DNA of 64,000 nucleotides from Urinicoccus timonensis (GCF_900232945.1 NZ_OCTU01000002.1:186001-250000), one strand, 5' to 3'; counted from the stretch's first letter, positions 9,088-19,493 are shown. Numbers and translations are program-made. Notes: generated by a model from the letters alone, not told the origin.

Positions 9088-9683
9088 CCTTAAAACAACT
9101 TGCACAAAAAACTGACGGCGAAAAAATTGCCGTATTTGAAACAGACCTAGGCCGGATTAAATTCCGCCTCTTCCCAGAAGCAGCCCCCAAGGCTGTGGAA
9201 AACTTTATTGGCCACATCCAAGAAGGCTACTATGACGGCATCCTCTTTCATAGGGTTATTGACGGCTTTATGATCCAAGGGGGAGACCCTACGGGAACAG
9301 GCATGGGAGGAGAATCCATTTGGGGTAAACCCTTTGAAGATGAATTCCACACCGACTACCGAAACTTTCGGGGAGCCCTGTCCATGGCCAATGCCGGTCC
9401 CAGGACCAATGGCAGTCAATTTTTCATCGTCCAAGGATCTGCTATTGACCCCCATATCATTCGGCAAATGAGGGCCCTGGGTTCAGAAGGGGGCTATCCA
9501 GACCAAGTGGTGGAAGCCTATGAAAACCTAGGTGGCGCTTACTGGCTAGATGGCAAACACACTGTCTTTGGCCAAGTTTTGGAAGGCATGGACGTGGTGG
9601 ATGACATTGCTGCTGCCTCTGTTGATGCCCAAAACCGGCCCATGAAGGAAATAAAAATTAAAAAAGCCTATATGGAAGACTAA
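9084..9683 (+). CDS. Cyclophilin-type peptidyl-prolyl cis-trans isomerase
   Basis: A 199-residue cytosolic isomerase that speeds proline bond rotation during folding. Cyclophilin signatures are present: [58 protein letters not shown] and [18 protein letters not shown]. The active-site Arg lies in [12 protein letters not shown]. There is no signal peptide or lipobox, so it is intracellular. It is the last gene of its operon, followed at once by a terminator. Confidence 0.95.
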   Translation: MTLKQLAQKTDGEKIAVFETDLGRIKFRLFPEAAPKAVENFIGHIQEGYYDGILFHRVIDGFMIQGGDPTGTGMGGESIWGKPFEDEFHTDYRNFRGALSMANAGPRTNGSQFFIVQGSAIDPHIIRQMRALGSEGGYPDQVVEAYENLGGAYWLDGKHTVFGQVLEGMDVVDDIAAASVDAQNRPMKEIKIKKAYMED

Positions 9684-9686
9684 AAA

Positions 9687-9709
9687 GAGACCCAGCTGGG
9701 TCTCCTTTT
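9687..9709 (+). terminator. Rho-independent terminator
   Basis: A palindromic stem GAGACCCAGCTGGGTCTC (9687-9704) followed by C and five T. Confidence 0.9.
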
Positions 9710-9735
9710 TACTTTTGAGCCAATAGTGGATAGGC

Positions 9736-9764
9736 TTGATATAGATTAAAAGATGTGGTAAAAT
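9736..9764 (+). promoter_or_regulatory. Promoter of the ctsR-clpC operon
   Basis: TTGATA (9736-9741), 17-bp spacer, TAAAAT (9759-9764) with TG just upstream of the -10. Confidence 0.82.
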
Positions 9765-9794
9765 AAGAAAAAAGACAGATAGTTAGGACTTAAA

Positions 9795-9811
9795 GGACAA
9801 AGATGGTCAAA
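9795..9811 (+). promoter_or_regulatory. CtsR operator
   Basis: GGACAAA-GAT-GGTCAAA matches the known CtsR heptad direct repeat (RGTCAAA-NAN-RGTCAAA) with one mismatch. It lies downstream of the -10 and just upstream of the ctsR ribosome binding site, so bound CtsR should block its own operon until heat or protein stress inactivates it. Confidence 0.88.
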
Positions 9812-9821
9812 GGGTGATCTT

Positions 9822-10274
9822 ATGGCAAAACTTACCAATTCAATAGAAGAATATATAATCAAGCTTTTAGAAAGTAGTGACGGGATTGTGGAAATTCAAC
9901 GAAGCCTTTTGGCGGAGCATTTTTCCTGTGCTCCCTCGCAAATCAACTATGTTTTAACCACTCGTTTTACCCCCTACAAGGGCTACTTTGTAGAATCCAG
10001 ACGGGGTGGTGGAGGCTATATCCGGATTGTGGAAGTAGACATGACGGATGATTTTTCCCTCTATGCCAAGGAAGTAGAAGATGGGATTACCGTCCTCCGG
10101 TCGAAAGATATTTTACGGTCCCTATATAACCAGGGGCATATTTCTCTCAGGGAAAGGCAAATTCTAGACCTGGCCCTGTCCGATGCCTCCCTCCAAGGGG
10201 CCCAAGACAAGAACAAGGTCCGGGGAGATATTTTAAAAAATATCCTCCTCCTGGTTTTCAATAAGGAGGTTTAA
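9822..10274 (+). CDS. ctsR: CtsR heat-shock transcriptional repressor
   Basis: A 150-residue dimeric winged-helix repressor of clp genes. The N-terminal DNA-binding domain (SIEEYIIKLLESSDG through PSQINYVLTTRF) and the glycine-rich wing (ESRRGGGGYIRI, around residue 65) are clear. The wing is the thermosensing and DNA-contact element. The C-terminal half is the dimer/McsB-recognition domain. It is the first gene of ctsR-mcsA-mcsB-clpC-radA, with a matching operator directly upstream. The ATG at 9822 follows AAGGGTGAT. Confidence 0.97.
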   Translation: MAKLTNSIEEYIIKLLESSDGIVEIQRSLLAEHFSCAPSQINYVLTTRFTPYKGYFVESRRGGGGYIRIVEVDMTDDFSLYAKEVEDGITVLRSKDILRSLYNQGHISLRERQILDLALSDASLQGAQDKNKVRGDILKNILLLVFNKEV

Positions 10275-10275
10275 C

Positions 10276-10794
10276 ATGTTGTGTCAACATTGCCAGAAAA
10301 AACCTGCAGTGCTATCCTACCTGGTTAGCATGGGCAACCAACAAAAAGAACTCCAGCTCTGCCAAGACTGCCTGGAAGAACTCATGAAAGAAGACCTGGG
10401 CATCAGCAAGATCGTGGATGAAGGACTGGGAGGAGTCCTTTCAGCCATGCTGGAGATGATGATCCAAGACTCCGGGGAAGAAGCCCATGGCAAGGAATGC
10501 CCCCACTGCCACACCACTTGGAAGGACTTCAAAGACACTGGCCTTTTGGGCTGCAGCCAATGCTACCAGACCTTTGGCCCGGACCTCAATAGGATTATCA
10601 AGCAATTTCACGGCCAAGACCACCACCAAGGGGAAATCCCCCAAGCCTTCCAGGAAGAAGTCTACCGAGACCGGCAGATTATGGACCTCAAGGCCCAGTT
10701 GGACCAGGCCGTCCAAGAAGAAAACTACGAAAAAGCAGCAGACTTAAGAGACCAAATCAATGGCTTAAAGGAGCAGGCCCATGAATCCAATTAA
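10276..10794 (+). CDS. mcsA: McsA, zinc-finger activator of protein arginine kinase
   Basis: A 172-residue partner of the arginine kinase McsB in the stress response. It has CXXC zinc-binding pairs (CQHC and CQDC at the N-terminus, CPHC and CSQC near 75-95). A C-terminal UVR motif (LDQAVQEENYEKAADLRDQI) docks on ClpC/McsB. The start at 10276 lies one base after the ctsR stop and has AAGGAGG upstream. Its end overlaps mcsB by 14 nt. Confidence 0.95.
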   Translation: MLCQHCQKKPAVLSYLVSMGNQQKELQLCQDCLEELMKEDLGISKIVDEGLGGVLSAMLEMMIQDSGEEAHGKECPHCHTTWKDFKDTGLLGCSQCYQTFGPDLNRIIKQFHGQDHHQGEIPQAFQEEVYRDRQIMDLKAQLDQAVQEENYEKAADLRDQINGLKEQAHESN

Positions 10795-11791
10795 AGACGA
10801 TTCCACCCACATCATCCTCACCAGCCGGATCCGCCTAGCCCGAAACCTAAAGGACTACCCCTTTACCGAGGCCCTGGACCCAGACCAAGAGGAAGAAATT
10901 ACAAAAAAAGTCCACGCTGCCATTGACAGCTGGCCTGAAACCTATACCTTTTACCCCCTAAAGCAAGTTTCCCTCTTGTCCCGGCTCCACTTTGTTGAAC
11001 AACAGTGGATTAGCCCTGGCATGATGGAGAGAACCCAGGGAGCCTCCTTCTTTTTAAGAGAGGACAAGGAAGTCTCCGTTATGGTCTTGGAAGAAGACCA
11101 CTTGAGACTCCAAGCCATCCTGCCGGGATTGGCCCTGGAAGAAGCCTATTCCAAGCTCTTGGAGGTAGAAAAGGCCCTGGACCAGGACCTGGACTTTGCC
11201 TATGACCGCCAATACGGCTACCTAACCGCCTGCCCCACCAATGTGGGTACCGGCCTTAGGGCCAGCGTCATGGTCCACCTGCCAGCCCTGGAAATCAGTG
11301 GCCTGAAAAGCCTCAACAAAAGCCTGGCCAAGATGGGCCTAGTCCTAAGAGGCTTCCATGGTGAGGGGTCCAAGTCCGTAGGAGGGATCTACCAGGTTAG
11401 CAATGAACAAACCCTGGGCTTTACCGAAAAAGACTATATCCACCGCCTGGAAAAGGCCGTTTTAGAAATAGTTTCCATGGAAGAAGCCAAGAGAAAAGAA
11501 CTCTACTTCCAAGAAAAAATTAAATTAGAAGACAAGGTCTGCCGGTCCTTTGGGATCCTCCGCAATGCTCGCATCCTTTCCTATGAAGAAATGTGCGACT
11601 GCCTGTCCATGATCCGACTGGGCATCGACCTGTCCATTATCAAGCAAGAAAACCAATTAGATATATACGAAACCATGTTTCGCCTGCAAAACGCCAGTCT
11701 GCAAATTCAAAAGCAGGCCCGGCTGGACCAAGAATCCAGAGATATCCACCGGGCAGGCCTCTGTCGGCGAATGATGAAGGAGGGATTTTAA
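10781..11791 (+). CDS. mcsB: Protein arginine kinase McsB
   Basis: A 336-residue ATP:guanido phosphotransferase-fold enzyme that phosphorylates arginines on CtsR and on misfolded proteins, marking them for ClpCP. Diagnostic segments are ILTSRIRLARNL near the N-terminus and the active-site loop LTACPTNVGTGLRASV with its Cys (about residue 150). It overlaps mcsA by 14 nt, and its final TAA shares a base with the clpC ATG, so the cassette is tightly coupled. Confidence 0.96.
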   Translation: MNPIKDDSTHIILTSRIRLARNLKDYPFTEALDPDQEEEITKKVHAAIDSWPETYTFYPLKQVSLLSRLHFVEQQWISPGMMERTQGASFFLREDKEVSVMVLEEDHLRLQAILPGLALEEAYSKLLEVEKALDQDLDFAYDRQYGYLTACPTNVGTGLRASVMVHLPALEISGLKSLNKSLAKMGLVLRGFHGEGSKSVGGIYQVSNEQTLGFTEKDYIHRLEKAVLEIVSMEEAKRKELYFQEKIKLEDKVCRSFGILRNARILSYEEMCDCLSMIRLGIDLSIIKQENQLDIYETMFRLQNASLQIQKQARLDQESRDIHRAGLCRRMMKEGF

Positions 11792-14253
11792 TGGGAATGT
11801 ACGGACGATTTACAGAAAAAAGTCAAGCCATGATCATCCGAGCCCAAGAAGAAGCCAAGAGCCAAGGCCATAACTATGTAGGCTCAGAACACTTAATTTT
11901 ATCCATGTTAAAGGACCCGACCCAAGGAGCCGGAGCCCTTTTGGCCCAAGTGGGCCTGGACTATGAGTCCTTTAAAAAAGTAATCTTAGACCTCATACCC
12001 CAGGAAATGACCCCAGCCCCAACAGCCAACTACACCCCAAGAACCAAGCGAATTTTCGAAATTGCCTTTGAAATCGCCCGGTCCTTTGGCCAAGGCTACG
12101 TGTCCACAGAACACATCCTCCTGGCCATCTTAAGCGAAGGCAAAGGGGTAGCCGTCCTGGCCATGCGGAACATGGGCATCGACCCCAACCAATTGGAAAA
12201 ATCCATCTACCAAGGCATCCAAACCATGATGGGCCAAGGACAAGCCCCCCAAGGCGAAAAACAAGAAGGAGAAGAATCCTACCTGGAAAAATTCGCCAGC
12301 AACCTGGTAGACGTGGCTAAAAAGGGCAAAATTGACCCCGTTATTGGCCGGGAAGAAGAAATTCAACGCATCATCCAGGTCCTGAGCCGGCGACGGAAAA
12401 ACAACCCCGTCCTCATCGGAGAACCCGGAGTAGGAAAGACCGCCATCGTAGAAGGCCTGGCCCAAAGAATGGCCACCGGCAATGTCCCAGAAATCATCAA
12501 GGGGCAAAAAATCTACTCGGTAGACCTGTCGGCCATGCTGGCTGGAGCCCGTTACCGAGGCGACTTCGAAGAACGCCTCAAGGGCCTCTTGGAAGAAGTC
12601 CAAGAAGAAAAAGACGCCATCCTCTTTATTGACGAACTCCATGTCGTCATGGGAGCCGGCGCCAGCGAAGGAGCCATGGACGCATCCAACATCCTAAAAC
12701 CCGCCCTGACCCGGGGAGACCTGCAAATGATCGGGGCCACCACCATAGATGAATACCGCCGCTACATCGAGCAAGACACCGCCTTTGAACGGCGCCTCAT
12801 GCCCATCTATGTTGACGAGCCTACAGAAGAAGACTCCATCACCATCATCCAGGGCTTGAGAGATAAGTACGAAGCCCATCATGGAGTGAAAATCACAGAC
12901 CAAGCCATTGAAGCCGCAGTGGAATTAACCCACCGCTACATCAACGACCGCTTCCTGCCCGACAAGGCCATTGACGTCATTGACGAAGCCGCTTCCAAGC
13001 TCAGAGTCCACTCCATGGTCAGCCCCTCTTCCATCCAAGACCTGGAAAAGAAGCTGGAAAAATATAAAAACGAAAAACAAGCAGCCGTCGATGCCCAAGA
13101 CTTCGAAGCCGCTGCCAAACTCAGAGACCAAGAAAAAACAGCCAAGGCCCAATTAGACCAAGAAAAAGACCTTTGGGACAAGGAAAGCAAAAAGAGCAAG
13201 ATGGTAGTAGACCAAGAAGAAATCGCTGAAATTGTCGCCGACTGGTCCGGTGTTCCCATAACCAAAATCAGCCAGGAACAATCCAAGGAACTCATTGACC
13301 TGGAAGCCAACATCAACAAGGTCGTCAAGGGCCAAGAAGCCGCCGTCAAGGCCATAGCCAAGTCCGTCAAAAGAGCCCGGGTAGGCCTGAAAGACCCCGA
13401 AAAACCCATTGGGTCCTTCCTCTTTGTAGGCCCTACTGGCGTGGGTAAGACCTTCCTGGCCAAGCAACTGGCCAAGGAACTCTTCGGGTCTCAAGACGCC
13501 ATGCTCCGTTTTGACATGAGTGAATACATGGAAAAACACAGCGTCAGCCGTCTGGTAGGGTCCCCTCCAGGCTATGTAGGCTATGACGAAGGAGGCCAAT
13601 TAACCGAACAAGTCCGGACCAAGCCCTATTCCGTCCTACTTTTTGACGAAATCGAAAAAGCCCATCCCGACGTCTTTAACCTCCTCCTCCAACTCCTAGA
13701 CGACGGCCGCCTGACAGACGGCCAAGGCCGGACCGTAGACTTTAAAAACACCGTCGTCATCATGACCTCCAATGCCGGGTCCGCCTATTTGAAAAAACAA
13801 AACACCATCGGCTTCGGCCTGGGCCAAGAAGGCCAAGAAGACCACGAAAAAATGACCCAGACCATCCAGGAAGAATTGAAAAAACTCTTCCGGCCCGAAT
13901 TCCTCAACCGGATTGACGAAGTCATCGTCTTTAACAAACTGGGTCAAAAAGAAGTCCAAAGCATCGTAGAAAGACTCCTAGAAGAACTTAAGGACCGTCT
14001 GGAAGACGTGGGAACCCGGGTAGACTTCGACCAAAGCCTGGCCCCCTTTATCGCCGAAAAAGGCTACGACCCCCAATACGGCGCCAGACCCCTGGAAAGG
14101 TCCCTGCGAAAACTCGTAGAAGAACCCTTAACCGATAAAATCCTAGAATCCAACCAAGACCAAGACCGGACCTTCCATATCAGCGTCCAAGGTCAAGAAA
14201 TCCAAATCCAAGAGGGAAAAGATGAAGAAAGTCAAGAGCCAGTACAAGTGTAA
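11791..14253 (+). CDS. clpC: ClpC ATP-dependent protease ATPase subunit
   Basis: An 820-residue Hsp100/AAA+ unfoldase that feeds substrates to ClpP. Domains in order: double Clp N-domain (about 1-145), AAA1 with Walker A GEPGVGKT, a middle domain with a UVR motif ([17 protein letters not shown]), AAA2 with GPTGVGKT, and the D2-small C-domain. The frame stays open far upstream. The ATG at 11791 is chosen because GAAGGAGGG lies 7 nt before it and it overlaps the mcsB stop, while the longer version would run inside mcsB. It is regulated by CtsR as part of the operon. Confidence 0.97.
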   Translation: MGMYGRFTEKSQAMIIRAQEEAKSQGHNYVGSEHLILSMLKDPTQGAGALLAQVGLDYESFKKVILDLIPQEMTPAPTANYTPRTKRIFEIAFEIARSFGQGYVSTEHILLAILSEGKGVAVLAMRNMGIDPNQLEKSIYQGIQTMMGQGQAPQGEKQEGEESYLEKFASNLVDVAKKGKIDPVIGREEEIQRIIQVLSRRRKNNPVLIGEPGVGKTAIVEGLAQRMATGNVPEIIKGQKIYSVDLSAMLAGARYRGDFEERLKGLLEEVQEEKDAILFIDELHVVMGAGASEGAMDASNILKPALTRGDLQMIGATTIDEYRRYIEQDTAFERRLMPIYVDEPTEEDSITIIQGLRDKYEAHHGVKITDQAIEAAVELTHRYINDRFLPDKAIDVIDEAASKLRVHSMVSPSSIQDLEKKLEKYKNEKQAAVDAQDFEAAAKLRDQEKTAKAQLDQEKDLWDKESKKSKMVVDQEEIAEIVADWSGVPITKISQEQSKELIDLEANINKVVKGQEAAVKAIAKSVKRARVGLKDPEKPIGSFLFVGPTGVGKTFLAKQLAKELFGSQDAMLRFDMSEYMEKHSVSRLVGSPPGYVGYDEGGQLTEQVRTKPYSVLLFDEIEKAHPDVFNLLLQLLDDGRLTDGQGRTVDFKNTVVIMTSNAGSAYLKKQNTIGFGLGQEGQEDHEKMTQTIQEELKKLFRPEFLNRIDEVIVFNKLGQKEVQSIVERLLEELKDRLEDVGTRVDFDQSLAPFIAEKGYDPQYGARPLERSLRKLVEEPLTDKILESNQDQDRTFHISVQGQEIQIQEGKDEESQEPVQV

Positions 14254-15583
14254 AGAATGCGGCTATACCAGCATAGGCTACCTGGGCCGGTGTCCATCCT
14301 GTGGAGAGTGGAACAGCTTCGAAGAAGAAATCCAAGAAGACCAGGCCCCCCAAGGCCCCGGTAAGGCCAAGGCCAAACCAGCCCGGGCCAAAAAACTCCA
14401 AGAGAGCAAGGTCAGCACCACCAGCCGCTATAAAACCCAAATCCAAGAATTCAACCGCGTCCTGGGAGGAGGAGTCGTTCGCGACTCCATCAGCATCCTG
14501 ACAGCCAAACCCGGCGCCGGCAAGTCCACCTTGCTCCTGCAAGTCTCCAGCGACTTCGCCCAAGCCGGTCTCAAGGTCCTCTATGCCAGTGGAGAAGAAT
14601 CCAGCTCCCAAATCTACCAAAGAGCCCAAAGAATCCTAAAAGAAATCCCCGAAAACATCTGGGTCACCTCCACCAACTCCCTGGAACAAGTCCTAGCAGA
14701 CGTGGCAGAAATCGACCCCGACCTCATTATCCTAGACTCCATCCAAACCTTCCAAAGCCAAGACTACACCTCCAGACCCGGCACCCCTACCCAGACCATG
14801 GCCTGCGCCAACCAGATGCTGGAATTGGCCAAGGGAAAAAGACCCCGGATGGTCTTTATGGTAGGCCAGATGACCAAGGAAGACGAATTGGCCGGAGTCC
14901 GGTCCCTAGAACACCTGGTAGACACCGTCCTGGTCATAGAAGGCGACTCCAGCGACCCCCTAAGAACCCTCTACACCAGCAAAAACCGCTTCGGGTCCAC
15001 AGGAGAAATGGGCTTCTTTTCCATGGAAGAAGACGGCCTCCAATCCATCGACAACCCCTCCGCCTACTTTATGACCAAAAGAGATCCTGGAGAAGAAGTC
15101 CCCGGGTCCGCCTTAACCGTCCTAAGAGAAGGCACCAGACCCATCGTGGTGGAAGTCGAAGCCCTGGTGAGCCGGAGCTTCACCCCCTATCCCTTACGGA
15201 TTGGCGAATGCGTCCGGAAAGAACACCTCCAAACCCTGATCTCCATCCTGGAAGAAAGAGGAAAACAACGCCTCACCGATAAAAACGTCGTCGTCAAAAC
15301 CACAGGCAACATCCCCTTGAGAGAAACCGCCGCCAACCTGGCCCTGATCATGAGCGTCTACTCCAGCTTGAAAAACACCCCCATCCCAGCCAATACCATC
15401 TTCCTGGCCGATGTGGGCCTTACCGGCGAACTCAAACCCATCCCCAACCTGGAAGCCAGAATCCAAGAAGCCAGCCGTATGGGCTTCGACCAAATCTACA
15501 CCCCACCCCTCCAGGAAAAACTTAAGAAAAAATATAAGACCAAAAGTCTAAGGACTCTGGGAGAAGTATTGGCAGAGTTTTAA
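14222..15583 (+). CDS. radA: DNA repair protein RadA (Sms)
   Basis: A 453-residue RecA-like helicase that processes recombination intermediates. It has an N-terminal C4 zinc finger ([20 protein letters not shown]), Walker A (AKPGAGKSTLLL near 97; the usual family form is GDPGIGKS), the RadA-specific KNRFG motif (SKNRFGSTGEMGFF near 255) and a C-terminal Lon-protease-like domain. It overlaps the 3' end of clpC by 32 nt, the usual Bacillota arrangement, so it is probably under CtsR control. No terminator follows its stop; repeat sequence begins immediately. Confidence 0.96.
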   Translation: MKKVKSQYKCKECGYTSIGYLGRCPSCGEWNSFEEEIQEDQAPQGPGKAKAKPARAKKLQESKVSTTSRYKTQIQEFNRVLGGGVVRDSISILTAKPGAGKSTLLLQVSSDFAQAGLKVLYASGEESSSQIYQRAQRILKEIPENIWVTSTNSLEQVLADVAEIDPDLIILDSIQTFQSQDYTSRPGTPTQTMACANQMLELAKGKRPRMVFMVGQMTKEDELAGVRSLEHLVDTVLVIEGDSSDPLRTLYTSKNRFGSTGEMGFFSMEEDGLQSIDNPSAYFMTKRDPGEEVPGSALTVLREGTRPIVVEVEALVSRSFTPYPLRIGECVRKEHLQTLISILEERGKQRLTDKNVVVKTTGNIPLRETAANLALIMSVYSSLKNTPIPANTIFLADVGLTGELKPIPNLEARIQEASRMGFDQIYTPPLQEKLKKKYKTKSLRTLGEVLAEF

Positions 15584-17200
15584 TGACCTAACCCGATGAG
15601 GCCGAGCAAAGCGAAGGCCGAATCGTAGGTAGGTTCACAGACAATTGCAGCCAAATTAAAAATTTGGGCAATTGGTTGCATAAGACCTACTAAGGCTCCT
15701 TCGTCGCCAAGTTAGGTCTGGAAGAGGTCGCGGCGTTTCAAATCTTTGATTTGTCAGCAAGCGACCATCCCTGCTATAGATAAGATACTAAGCTAACCCG
15801 AAATCTTTGATTTCCTAAATGTAGGGGCGGCCCTTGAAGCCCTAGCCCGAAATCTTTGATTTCGTGGCAGGTCTCATGCCAAGATTTCCTGCGAAAGCTT
15901 TGCTTGAGCAGCTAGAAATCGACAGTGATCGCCCGTTCTGCAATCCGGAACATATTTATATAGGGTAAATTTATATTTACACCATCCCCAATATTCACCC
16001 TTTCCTTCTATTCTTGGGGAAGGAAGTAGGGCGTCTTGATTCGCCCTATCCTTCCCCAAACCCCTACCTCTCACCCCAACGCACTGGAGGAAGCAAAAAA
16101 TTTGAGATTCTAAAAATTTTGAACTCGCTACGCTCAGACAGCAAAATTTTCTTAACGAATCTCAAATTTTTTGGCCTCATTTTAAATAATCGGATTGCGA
16201 CATTTTCGGGTAATTTGTAGGGGCGACCTGGTGTCGCCCGTGTTAGTGGGCAGAATATATAGATATATGAGAAACATGTTCATGAAGTTTGTTGACCTTG
16301 TGTATATAAATCCTGTTTTGCAAATGGGCTGGATAGGCCAGCCCCTACAGACCATCAAGTTAAAGGAACCTAATTGTAGGGGCCTGCTTGTCAGGCCCGT
16401 ATAGGAGATAAAATAAATGAGGGAGAATGTAAATAAAGATTCATCCCCATATAAACATAATCGGAACGGAAGAACGGGCGACACAGGGTCGCCCCTACAG
16501 GGTGGCGAATGATTTTGTAGGGGCGGCCCTGTGCCGCCCTTATTACAATTCAGAATATGTAAATACAGGGGAGAATAATAAATAAAAATTACCCCCAATA
16601 TTTATAAACCCAGGTTCGCAACACGGGCTGGTACAACTTTTCATCAGCTCAAGTTCGCTTTCGCTCCTTTCGCTGTGAAAGACTGCATCTGACCTTCCTC
16701 AATTCAGCCGACGCTTCGCTTGGCTTCATTGGGATAGGTCATGAACAGGCCAGCCCTTACAAACCATCCCCTAATTACCCGAAAATCTACCGACCCGACC
16801 CTTCCAATAAAAAGAAAAAATCGATGAGCCGTTAAAAAAATTCAATGTTTGAGCGAAGCGAGTTTTGAATTTTTAGGCTTGTCGATTTTTTCTTACATCA
16901 AGTAAGGTAGGGTGGAAGGGGAGGTCCTAGGAGGGGCAAGGGGCAAAATTATGACCTATCTTAACGAGCGAAGCGAGTTATAGAAGGTCAGATACTAAGA
17001 TTTCCCAAGAGACCGAGTGTAACGAAGGTCGATTGGTAGAAATCGACAGTATAGCCCCTAGGCCCCTCCTGGAGAATAGGAGAAAAAGTAAATAGAGGGA
17101 GAATGTAAATAAAGATTCATCCCTATATAAACAAACCCGGGAACGGAAGAACGGGCGACACGAGGTCGCCCCTACAAACTCATAAAGACCCCAAATAATC
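15584..17200. repeat. Repeat-filled intergenic region 1 (REP, B-C and D elements)
   Basis: No convincing gene. GTAG-type REP hairpins lie at 16217-16240 (+), 16326-16348 (-), 16376-16399 (+), 16476-16498 (-), 16517-16539 (+) and 17153-17175 (-). Two more are interrupted by inserted D-type sequence: 15821 to ~15936 (+) and 16625-16760 (-). A C2 hairpin plus B' hairpin occupies about 16013-16175. A B hairpin plus a C1 hairpin lies at about 16811-17085, and the C1 apex (about 16946-17056) contains a D element. 15592-15800 carries further D-related inverted repeats (TAATGACCTAACCCGATGAG and partner). Short open frames here are artefacts of the repeats. Confidence 0.88.
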
Positions 17201-17229
17201 TTGACAGCCACCCAAAACCGTGATACAAT
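17201..17229 (+). promoter_or_regulatory. Promoter of rpmG-secE-nusG-rplKA
   Basis: Consensus TTGACA (17201-17206), 17-bp spacer, TACAAT (17224-17229) with an upstream TG. It is the closest match to the sigma-A consensus in the window and lies 25 bp after a REP hairpin. Confidence 0.92.
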
Positions 17230-17243
17230 ACTACAGATTGAAG

Positions 17244-17263
17244 ACCCCGATCATAGTCGGGGT
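17244..17263 (+). promoter_or_regulatory. Leader hairpin upstream of rpmG
   Basis: ACCCCGA-TCATAG-TCGGGGT forms a 7-bp stem just after the transcription start and is followed by TCTCTTT. It could be an attenuator or a 5' stabiliser; the function is not known. Confidence 0.55.
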
Positions 17264-17297
17264 TCTCTTTAAGTTGCATAAAAACAGGAGGTGCAAA

Positions 17298-17447
17298 ATG
17301 GCTGATCGCGCAATTATGGAATGTGAAGAATGCAAAAACCGCAATTACGTCACATTTAAAAACAAAAAAAACACAACAGAACGTCTGCAACTAAAAAAAT
17401 ATTGCAAATTCTGCAAGACCCATACCAACCACAAAGAAACAAAATAA
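17298..17447 (+). CDS. rpmG: 50S ribosomal protein L33
   Basis: A 49-residue ribosomal protein of the large subunit. It is the zinc-binding (C+) form, with two CXXC pairs (CEEC and CKFC) flanking [10 protein letters not shown]. The open frame extends upstream, but ATG 17298 is the real start because AGGAGGTGCAAA precedes it and the encoded [13 protein letters not shown] start fits the family. It is followed 13 nt later by secE in the conserved rpmG-secE-nusG-rplK-rplA order; no tRNA-Trp gene lies between. Confidence 0.95.
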   Translation: MADRAIMECEECKNRNYVTFKNKKNTTERLQLKKYCKFCKTHTNHKETK

Positions 17448-17459
17448 AGGAGGGAATAG

Positions 17460-17702
17460 ATGGCAAGCCCAAGTAAACCCGCGAAAACAAACAACCTGGC
17501 CAAGGCCGAACAAGACCAAAAAAGCCTAGGAAAATACTTCCGCGGAGTTCGTTCAGAATTCAAAAAAGTAATCTGGCCGACCAAAAAGCAAATCCTAACC
17601 TATTCACTCGTCGTCATTGTCGTTAGTATCCTTGTAGCATTAGCAATCTACGGACTTGACTACGTCATTCGTGGCATCTTAGGCCTTTTCATTAAAGCAT
17701 AA
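17460..17702 (+). CDS. secE: Preprotein translocase subunit SecE
   Basis: An 80-residue inner-membrane protein that clamps SecY in the translocon. It has the short Gram-positive architecture: a cytosolic amphipathic segment with the conserved FRGVRSEFKKVIWPTKKQ, then a single transmembrane helix (SLVVIVVSILVALAIYGLDY). An AAAGGAGG ribosome binding site lies upstream, and it ends just before the nusG ribosome binding site. Confidence 0.95.
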   Translation: MASPSKPAKTNNLAKAEQDQKSLGKYFRGVRSEFKKVIWPTKKQILTYSLVVIVVSILVALAIYGLDYVIRGILGLFIKA

Positions 17703-17712
17703 GGTGATCCAA

Positions 17713-18258
17713 TTGACAGACCAACAAATCGAGTCCCAAGAACAAGAAGCCAAGTGGTACGTCATTCATACCTACTCAGGACATGAAAACAAAGTAAAGG
17801 CCAACATGGAATCCCTAGTAAAAAATAGGAACATGGACAACCTCATCTTTGATATCCAAGTCCCCATGGAAGAATACATCTCCATGCGTAATGGAAAAGA
17901 AGTTGTCAAAGAACGCAAAGTCTTTCCATCCTACGTCTTGGTCAAGATGATCATGAATGACGAATCCTGGTATTTAGTACGCAATACGCGAGGAGTAACA
18001 GGTTTCGTAGGGCCGGGATCCAAACCCGTCCCCCTGACAGACGAAGAAGTCCTCTCCCTAGGAGTCGCCGACAAAAAAGACTATTCAGGCCTATATGAAG
18101 TCGGAGACATCGTCGAAGTTATCGATGGGCCCTTTAAAGACTTTATGGCCACCATCAACCAAGTCGACGAAGACAGAGGAAAACTTACCGTCATCATCTC
18201 CATGTTCGGTCGAGACACCAACATGGAACTTGACTTTAGACAAGTCAAGAAAAACTAA
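17713..18258 (+). CDS. nusG: Transcription termination/antitermination factor NusG
   Basis: A 181-residue transcription factor that binds RNA polymerase. The NGN domain starts at KWYVIHTYSGHENKVK and includes VFPSYVLVKMIM and TRGVTGFVG. The KOW domain near 125-165 has VGDIVEVIDGPFKDF. The frame opens at a GTG (17704), but TTG at 17713 is preferred because AAGGTGA at 17701-17707 is properly spaced from it. It lies between secE and rplK. Confidence 0.95.
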   Translation: MTDQQIESQEQEAKWYVIHTYSGHENKVKANMESLVKNRNMDNLIFDIQVPMEEYISMRNGKEVVKERKVFPSYVLVKMIMNDESWYLVRNTRGVTGFVGPGSKPVPLTDEEVLSLGVADKKDYSGLYEVGDIVEVIDGPFKDFMATINQVDEDRGKLTVIISMFGRDTNMELDFRQVKKN

Positions 18259-18322
18259 TCGTACGCATATCACAAACTAGTGGGAGGGAAACCCCGCTAT
18301 ACCACATTTGAGGAGGTGCACT

Positions 18323-18745
18323 ATGGCAAAGAAAGTCATAGCAATCGTAAAATTACAAATTCCAGCAGGAAAGGCAACCCCTGCACCACCAGTAGGTACC
18401 GCCCTAGGACCACACGGTGTTAACATCATGCAATTTACCAAAGAGTTCAACGCTAAGACCCAAGACCAACAAGGCCTGATCATCCCCGTTGTACTCACCG
18501 TCTACCAAGACCGTTCCTTTACATTCATCACCAAGACACCACCAGCAGCCGTTTTAATCAAAAAAGCATTAAAACTCAACAAAGCATCCGGTGAACCCAA
18601 CAAGACAAAAGTTGGAAAACTAACCAAAGCCCAAGTAAAGGAAATCGCAGAACTTAAAATGCCCGACCTAAACGCAGCTAACCTGGAATCAGCCATGAGC
18701 ATGGTTGCAGGAACCGCACGCAGCATGGGTATTGAAGTTGAATAA
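18323..18745 (+). CDS. rplK: 50S ribosomal protein L11
   Basis: A 140-residue protein of the GTPase-associated centre that binds 23S rRNA. Family hallmarks are the N-terminal [35 protein letters not shown], and the C-terminal rRNA-binding [14 protein letters not shown] 18323 is chosen over an upstream in-frame codon because GAGGAGGTGCACT lies just before it and MAKKV is the usual start. Confidence 0.97.
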   Translation: MAKKVIAIVKLQIPAGKATPAPPVGTALGPHGVNIMQFTKEFNAKTQDQQGLIIPVVLTVYQDRSFTFITKTPPAAVLIKKALKLNKASGEPNKTKVGKLTKAQVKEIAELKMPDLNAANLESAMSMVAGTARSMGIEVE

Positions 18746-18787
18746 GTGGGAGAGAAAACTCGTTTGAACCACAAGGAGGTAAAGTAA

Positions 18788-19489
18788 ATGGCAAAAAGAG
18801 GAAAAAAATACCAAGACAGCCTTAAGCTAGTAGACCGTAGCAAACTCTACGACGTAAAAGACGCCCTAGAACTCGTCGGCCAAATAGCCAAGGCAAACTT
18901 TGACGAAACAGTAGAACTCGCAATGCGACTCGGTGTAGACCCAAGACACGCTGACCAACAAGTCCGTGGAACCGTCGTCCTACCCCACGGAACAGGAAAA
19001 ACCAACCGCGTTTTAGTCCTGGCAAAAGGCGACAAAATCAAAGAAGCAGAAGCAGCAGGCGCAGACTACGTCGGCGGCCAAGAATACGTAGACAAAATCC
19101 AAAACGAAAACTGGTTTGAATTCGATACAGTCGTTGCAACTCCTGATATGATGGGCGTTGTTGGACGCATCGGGCGCGTGTTAGGACCAAAAGGCCTAAT
19201 GCCAAACCCCAAATCCGGCACCGTAACCTTCGATTTAACCAAAGCTGTAGAAGACATCAAAGCAGGGAAAGTAGAATACCGCGTTGATAAAGCAGCCATT
19301 ATCAACGTACCCATTGGAAAAGTATCCTTCGGCCCAGACAAACTACGAGAAAACTTCAAAGCCCTCGTAACAGAAGTCATCAAAGCCCGTCCAGCAGCAG
19401 CAAAAGGAAAATATTTAAAATCCGTAACCGTGTCCACAACCATGGGACCTGGAATCAAAATCAACGGACAAAAATTAATGGAAGACTAA
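18788..19489 (+). CDS. rplA: 50S ribosomal protein L1
   Basis: A 233-residue L1-stalk protein and translational autoregulator of the L11 operon in many bacteria. It shows [17 protein letters not shown], the [20 protein letters not shown] segment and [21 protein letters not shown] strong ribosome binding site (AAGGAGG) is present. A terminator follows immediately. The expected rplJ-rplL pair is not downstream here; a repeat region replaces it. Confidence 0.97.
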   Translation: MAKRGKKYQDSLKLVDRSKLYDVKDALELVGQIAKANFDETVELAMRLGVDPRHADQQVRGTVVLPHGTGKTNRVLVLAKGDKIKEAEAAGADYVGGQEYVDKIQNENWFEFDTVVATPDMMGVVGRIGRVLGPKGLMPNPKSGTVTFDLTKAVEDIKAGKVEYRVDKAAIINVPIGKVSFGPDKLRENFKALVTEVIKARPAAAKGKYLKSVTVSTTMGPGIKINGQKLMED

Positions 19490-19493
19490 GAAG

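Noticed and set aside
11593..11790. Longer N-terminus for ClpC
   Set aside because: It lies in another frame of mcsB, has no ribosome binding site, and would add residues not seen in the family; ATG 11791 has GAAGGAGGG.
12130..14629. Several long minus-strand frames
   Set aside because: They mirror clpC and radA on the other strand and show no recognisable domain or ribosome binding site.
16182..16598. Minus-strand open frame of 138 codons
   Set aside because: It runs through several REP hairpins; its residues (CNKGGTGPPLQ, GLTSRPLQLG) are translated repeats, there is no ribosome binding site, and the same peptides recur in other repeat regions.
15584..17200. tRNA or rRNA genes in the repeat region near rpmG
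   Set aside because: No cloverleaf with T-loop GTTCRA consensus or rRNA motifs was seen; the hairpins are accounted for by the repeat families.
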